A stretch of 64,000 nt of DNA from JAEUJM01 sp964635055 (GTDB lineage: Bacteria; Actinomycetota; Acidimicrobiia; Acidimicrobiales; DATDAH01), in assembly GCA_964635055.1 (NCBI GenBank), contig CAZWMT010000004.1, positions 124,001-188,000 of the forward strand, written 5' to 3'. The position numbers were made by a program, and so were the translations under genes. Position 1 is the first letter of the stretch, and each line of letters starts with the position of its first letter. Of the stretch, positions 60,772 through 64,000 are shown piece after piece. The notes beneath the pieces were generated by a model, which worked only from the letters and a program-made list of their open reading frames with translations, did no database searches and was not told the origin of the DNA.

Positions 60772-62079
60772 TCACACTGTCCAGAGCGCGTCCACCGGCA
60801 GGACGAGCAGTCGGTCGTCCGCGCGATACGCGTGCGAGCCGAGGTACAGGATCACGCCCCTCGCGAATCTCGACCCCGATGCCAATTGGAGCTTCCGCAT
60901 CGGCCTGAGGTCACGGTCCGCCACGCGTTGGGCAGCCTTGACCTCGAACGCCAGAACCGCGCCATCGTCGCGCTCGACGACGAAGTCGACCTCGTCGCCG
61001 TCGCGGGTCCTCCAATGGCCGAGCCCCGCGATCCCGTCGAGCCAGGACGCCTGCTTCAGCAACTCACCGACGACGAACGTCTCGAGGAGATGACCCAATT
61101 CGGTGAGCGCTGACGGCGCTCGGTGGTTCAGCTTCTCGGGGGTCAACCGGAGAAGCCGAGCAGCCACACCTGAGTCGACCATGTGGACCTTCGGTCGCGC
61201 GGCCGACCGCGAAGTGAGCGTCGTGCCCCATGCCGGCAACCGGCGGAGGAGGAACACCGCCTCGAGGAGCCGTACGTAGTTGTCCGCCGTACGCTCCGTG
61301 ATCTGCAGCGGTGCGGCTGCCTTGGCGATGTTGAGAACCTGACCCGTCTGGCCTGCGAGGCGCTCGAGAAGTCGGGGCAGCAGCGCACCTTGCTCGAGTC
61401 GCGACAAGTCTCGGACGTCGCGTTCCAACGCCAGGCGTAGGTAGTCGTCGAACCAGCGCGCCCGATTCGATCCGGGAGCCCGTCTCAGCGCCGCTGGAAG
61501 TCCTCCGGCCACGATCCGTTCGATGTATTCGGATCGCGTGGTCTGCCCAGATCGCCTCAGGAGCTCATCGACCCGGCCCTCGATCAGCACCGTCAGGAAC
61601 TGCTCGTCCACCGCGTCGATCTCGCCTTGAGAGAGTGGGTACACCGGTAGGCGATGAAGCCGACCGGTCAACGCCTGCGCTGCCTGCGGCAACGCCTCGT
61701 GTCGGGTCGAGCCGGTGAGGACGAAACGCCCGGGTCGGTCATCGCTGTTGAGTTCTGCCTTTATGACGTCGAGTACCTCTGGGACGTGCTGGTACTCATC
61801 GATGCACACCAGCTCTTGCCGAGCGACAAGCGTCTGCGGATCAGCGAGCATGGCGGCTCGCGTCGCTATGTCATCGAGGTCGAGTACTCCTGCGCCGAGC
61901 GCATGGGCGATCCACCGCAGCAGCGTGGACTTCCCGACCGTTCTGGCGCCTTGGAGGAGCACGACCGGCTCGACCTCGATCCGTGAGAGAGCCACGGCAC
62001 CGAGCCGGCGGGTGACAAGACCTTCGAGACGAACCGACACCGCCGCGAGGCTACCAGACCATGCGGAACTGGAGGCCAT
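60772..62079 (-). CDS. AAA ATPase with C-terminal DUF4143 (nuclease-like) domain
   Basis: A 435-residue protein from ATG 62079; GTG 62040, giving VSVRLEGL, is an equally good start. Walker A LLQGARTVGKSTLLRW, Walker B ELVCIDEYQHVPE, sensor FVLTGSTR, then VYPLSQGEI. The C-terminal half is the DUF4143 region with ETFVVGELLKQ and the restriction-nuclease-like DEVDFVVE ... AFEVKA pattern. Such proteins are common, sporadic, and often mobile or defence-associated; the specific role is unknown. It sits between two remnants of hydantoinase B, so it looks inserted. Confidence 0.88.
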   Translation of the reverse strand: MASSSAWSGSLAAVSVRLEGLVTRRLGAVALSRIEVEPVVLLQGARTVGKSTLLRWIAHALGAGVLDLDDIATRAAMLADPQTLVARQELVCIDEYQHVPEVLDVIKAELNSDDRPGRFVLTGSTRHEALPQAAQALTGRLHRLPVYPLSQGEIDAVDEQFLTVLIEGRVDELLRRSGQTTRSEYIERIVAGGLPAALRRAPGSNRARWFDDYLRLALERDVRDLSRLEQGALLPRLLERLAGQTGQVLNIAKAAAPLQITERTADNYVRLLEAVFLLRRLPAWGTTLTSRSAARPKVHMVDSGVAARLLRLTPEKLNHRAPSALTELGHLLETFVVGELLKQASWLDGIAGLGHWRTRDGDEVDFVVERDDGAVLAFEVKAAQRVADRDLRPMRKLQLASGSRFARGVILYLGSHAYRADDRLLVLPVDALWTV

Positions 62080-62198
62080 TCCCTTGCGGATTTGGAGGGG
62101 GTTTCGTTGCGGGATCAGAGCCACCTCAGCTGCGGAACTGGAGCCTGCGCCATCAAGGGCCTCGTCCACAACAAGATCCCGACCTGGACCAGTTGCCC
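62080..62198. other. non-coding spacer with short degenerate repeats
   Basis: No gene seen. A 13-bp sequence TGCGGAACTGGAG occurs at 62062-62074 and again at 62131-62143, with a related TTGCGGATTTGGAG between them. Confidence 0.5.
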
Positions 62199-62580
62199 CT
62201 ACCGGCTGCCCCAACCGCCGCCCCCCGGCGTCAACATTCGCAGGACGTCGCCCGCCTCCAACCGAATCGTGCACTTGTCCGGCAGGCGCTCCGCCCTCGA
62301 CTCGTCGCCGCCAGGGAGCAGCCAGTTCTCGCCGACGGCGCCGGGCTCGCCGCCGGCCAGGCCCCAGGGCTGGCTCACCCGCCGCTCGGTGATCAGCGAC
62401 ACGGTCGCGTCGACGAGCACCTGCAGATCGCGCTCGATCCCCTCGCCGCCAGCGGCCGCTCCACCGCCGCCACTCCCCTGCCGCAACCGGTAGCGCAGCA
62501 CCCGCAGCGGGAACGCCCGCTCCAACGCCTCGATCGGCGTGTTCTTCGTGTTCGTCAACCTCGACAACGTGGCACACCAC
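62199..62580 (-). pseudogene. hydantoinase B/5-oxoprolinase, C-terminal fragment
   Basis: About 125 codons with a natural TAG stop. They read as the family's C-terminus: TNTKNTPIEALERAFPLRVL, RLRQGSGG, ERRVSQPWGLAGGEPGA, and a final LTPGGGGWG. The family is normally over 500 residues; the 5' part is absent and is replaced by the promoter of the toxin-antitoxin pair. No start codon in a sensible context. A truncated gene. Confidence 0.75.
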
Positions 62581-62672
62581 TGGCCGAACGACCGTCCGTG
62601 CGAACTTGAGGCCGGGCAACCACGGGAGTGCCGCCGCGGGGGTAGTCGTAGCCTCAGGGCGGACCGAGGCGG

Positions 62673-62678
62673 TAGCAT
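62673..62678 (+). promoter_or_regulatory. putative -10 box TAGCAT of the antitoxin operon
   Basis: TANNNT hexamer 36 nt upstream of the antitoxin ATG. The leader has purine-rich GGAAG copies, the last (AAGGAAG) acting as ribosome-binding site. Confidence 0.35.
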
Positions 62679-62714
62679 GAACGGAAGCCGAACCGGAAGT
62701 ATGAAAGGAAGCAA

Positions 62715-63062
62715 ATGGCCCCCACCTTGGACCGAGCAGTTGAAGCCAGCGAGATCGTCGAGGCCTTGAAGCCGTTCGGGGTCACCCAAGTCGATGTCGC
62801 CGCGGTCACCCAGGTCTCGGACCGAGCGGTACGTGGTTGGCGGACGAGCGACATCCGTCCCGACCGCTACGACCGACTCGCCCAGCTTCGCGACCTCGCA
62901 CTCCTGCTCTCGGACTCACTCACCCCTCGGGGCGTCGGCCAGTGGCTCCATGCCAAGAATCGACTCCTCGAAGGTCAACGCCCGGTCGACCTCCTCGCCG
63001 AGGATCGGATCGAGGAGGTTCTCGAAGCCGCCGAGTCGTTCATCGACGGCGCCTACGTGTGA
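62715..63062 (+). CDS. Antitoxin, Xre/MbcA/ParS-type
   Basis: A 115-residue protein. The N-terminal helix-turn-helix region (VTQVDVAAVTQVSDRAVRGW) binds DNA; the C-terminal half (LTPRGVGQWLHAKNRLLEGQ RPVDLL) is the toxin-binding domain found in partners of RES toxins. The start follows AAGGAAG. It overlaps the toxin gene by GTGA and probably autoregulates the operon. Confidence 0.9.
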   Translation: MAPTLDRAVEASEIVEALKPFGVTQVDVAAVTQVSDRAVRGWRTSDIRPDRYDRLAQLRDLALLLSDSLTPRGVGQWLHAKNRLLEGQRPVDLLAEDRIEEVLEAAESFIDGAYV

Positions 63063-63682
63063 ACCTCGCCGACGCGGTAGCAACTGCGCCTCGTAGGCAG
63101 ATCTCCGGCAGCTTCTGGCATCAGGGCCCGGCCCGCCACCCGCTCACCTCGTGTGCCGATCCCGCACGCGGCCCCGGGCGCTACCACCGCACCGGCGAGC
63201 CGGGCGCCTGGTACGCGTCGAGTCAGGAGCAGGCGGCGTGGGCCGAGCTGTTCCGCCACTTCGTCGACGATGGCGTCGACCCGTTCGAAGTCCGTCGACG
63301 CGTCGGCCGGGTGTACGTCGCCCTCGACGTTCTCGACCTGACCGACACGGCCGTGCGTGCTCACCTCGGCGTCGACGAGTCCGACCTCATCGGAGACGAC
63401 TATTCGACAACCCAGGCGATCGCCACAGCGGCCCGCGACGCCGGATTCGATGCCGTGCTCGCTCCCGCCGCGGCGCTTCCCGATCGTGAGACTCTCGCTG
63501 TGTTCGCCCATGCGCTGCCATCGGTGCAGGCCGAACGCTCAGAGATCCGCCAGCCCCCACCCCGACTTGCCGACCTCCTCCCGCTGATTCGGCCCCACGA
63601 GCGCGTCCCCGACGCCGTTCGGCGCTTGTTCCAGGTGCTCGCACGGGCTGGAGCTGAAGCGGTCCGGCAGCGCCGGCGCTGA
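63059..63682 (+). CDS. RES-domain toxin
   Basis: A 207-residue RES-domain protein. The N-terminal part has GSFWHQGPARHP with the fold's early Arg and His, then GRYHRTGEPGAWYASSQEQAAWAE, where the RYHRTG and E residues match the NAD-binding pocket of RES toxins (named after conserved Arg, Glu and Ser). Known members degrade NAD+. Coupled to the antitoxin by GTGA. The last codons fall in a 15-bp duplication. Confidence 0.9.
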   Translation: MNLADAVATAPRRQISGSFWHQGPARHPLTSCADPARGPGRYHRTGEPGAWYASSQEQAAWAELFRHFVDDGVDPFEVRRRVGRVYVALDVLDLTDTAVRAHLGVDESDLIGDDYSTTQAIATAARDAGFDAVLAPAAALPDRETLAVFAHALPSVQAERSEIRQPPPRLADLLPLIRPHERVPDAVRRLFQVLARAGAEAVRQRRR

Positions 63683-63699
63683 ACGCGCCGGCGCTGAAC
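63670..63699 (+). repeat. 15-bp tandem duplication at the toxin stop codon
   Basis: GCGCCGGCGCTGAAC occurs twice in tandem. The first copy contains the TGA stop of the RES gene. Confidence 0.85.
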
Positions 63700-63854
63700 A
63701 GAGACAGGGCCCGCGGCCACAGTTCCTACTGCCGGGGGCCAACTCGGGCACTACTGGAAGGAACTGCGTTGGACGTCGGGGGGCCGGCTGGCGGTCATTG
63801 GTTTGCCAAGGCAGCTGGTCCCGAATCCCAGCCATCGCCGTTTGACCTGCGGCG

Positions 63855-63860
63855 TAGCGT
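63855..63860 (+). promoter_or_regulatory. putative -10 box TAGCGT
   Basis: TANNNT hexamer exactly 7 nt upstream of the GTG at 63868, the leaderless spacing seen elsewhere in the window. Confidence 0.4.
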
Positions 63861-63867
63861 TCGCTTC

Positions 63868-64000
63868 GTGAGCGAGCAGTCGACGCCAGATCCCCCACGA
63901 CGTCGGTTTCCCCTGGGCAGCCCGACGACGTTCCCTGAACCCTGGGTCGACCTCGACGAGACACGGGCTCCCGTACTTGCGGCTGAGCTCGGCGCAGAGC
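63868..64000 (+). CDS. unknown protein, 3' end outside window
   Basis: GTG start 7 nt after a TAGCGT box, open to the window end (44 codons). The visible residues begin VSEQSTPDPPRRRFPLGSPT and continue with an acidic TFPEPWVDLDETR segment. No family recognised. The promoter spacing and protein-like composition support a real gene start. Confidence 0.5.
   Translation, partial: MSEQSTPDPPRRRFPLGSPTTFPEPWVDLDETRAPVLAAELGAE

Noticed and set aside
60772..62079. Transposase or insertion sequence
   Set aside because: No transposase motif and no terminal inverted repeats or target duplication could be seen around the ATPase gene.
1..64000. tRNA or rRNA genes
   Set aside because: No cloverleaf or rRNA-like stretch was noticed on reading; a covariance-model scan would be needed to exclude them fully.

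Overview
The window is about 64 kb of very GC-rich DNA with GTG and TTG starts, many 4-base start/stop overlaps (GTGA, ATGA, TTGA) and TANNNT -10 boxes lying 6-12 nt upstream of start codons. This suggests an actinomycete; an Acidimicrobiia-like lineage is an inference from overall gene style, not proven. A run of 100 N at 45929-46028 marks an assembly gap inside a tandem repeat.

Layout. 1-3.5 kb: two GT-B glycosyltransferases and a radical SAM enzyme. 3.6-17.3 kb: four more radical SAM enzymes of the N-terminal-twitch type, one cobalamin-binding radical SAM enzyme and four membrane-anchored SGNH hydrolases, one of which has lost all its catalytic residues. 17.3-21.8 kb: an aspartyl/asparaginyl hydroxylase-like protein, two PhyH-type dioxygenases, a small lipoprotein and a fifth SGNH protein. 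21.8-29.3 kb: three tandem paralogous B12-type radical SAM enzymes. 29.3-33.9 kb: a 20-codon leaderless ORF, a second hydroxylase, a twitch radical SAM enzyme and a GT-C/DUF2231 membrane fusion. 33.8-42.4 kb: two PhyH variants, a fourth B12 radical SAM paralogue and an ABC-2 permease with a fused double ATPase of Wzm/Wzt type. 42.4-45.8 kb: two twitch radical SAM enzymes. 45.8-53.6 kb: a repeat with gap, a beta-helix protein, a GT2, a DUF4012 membrane protein, a TIGR01777 epimerase, a HAD phosphatase and a degenerate glycosyltransferase-like protein. 53.6-56.5 kb: an NRPS-like fusion (degenerate adenylation, carrier, thioesterase, hydroxylase). 56.5-59.7 kb: an SDR, a GT-C protein and a small membrane protein. 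59.8-64 kb: an accessory patch with a thioesterase lacking its nucleophile, a DUF4143 ATPase between two hydantoinase-B remnants, an Xre-RES toxin-antitoxin pair and the start of a further gene.

How it may work together. In 43 kb there are 13 radical SAM enzymes (8 twitch type, 5 cobalamin type). In the wider window there are seven 2-oxoglutarate oxygenase-type domains, five SGNH proteins, several glycosyltransferases, a Wzm/Wzt-like exporter and a DUF4012 protein. The simplest reading is a cell-surface glycan or glycoconjugate locus whose product is heavily modified by radical and oxygenase chemistry, possibly with a carrier-bound acyl or amino-acid component supplied through the NRPS-like fusion. 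This overall function is inference. I know of no described pathway with this composition.
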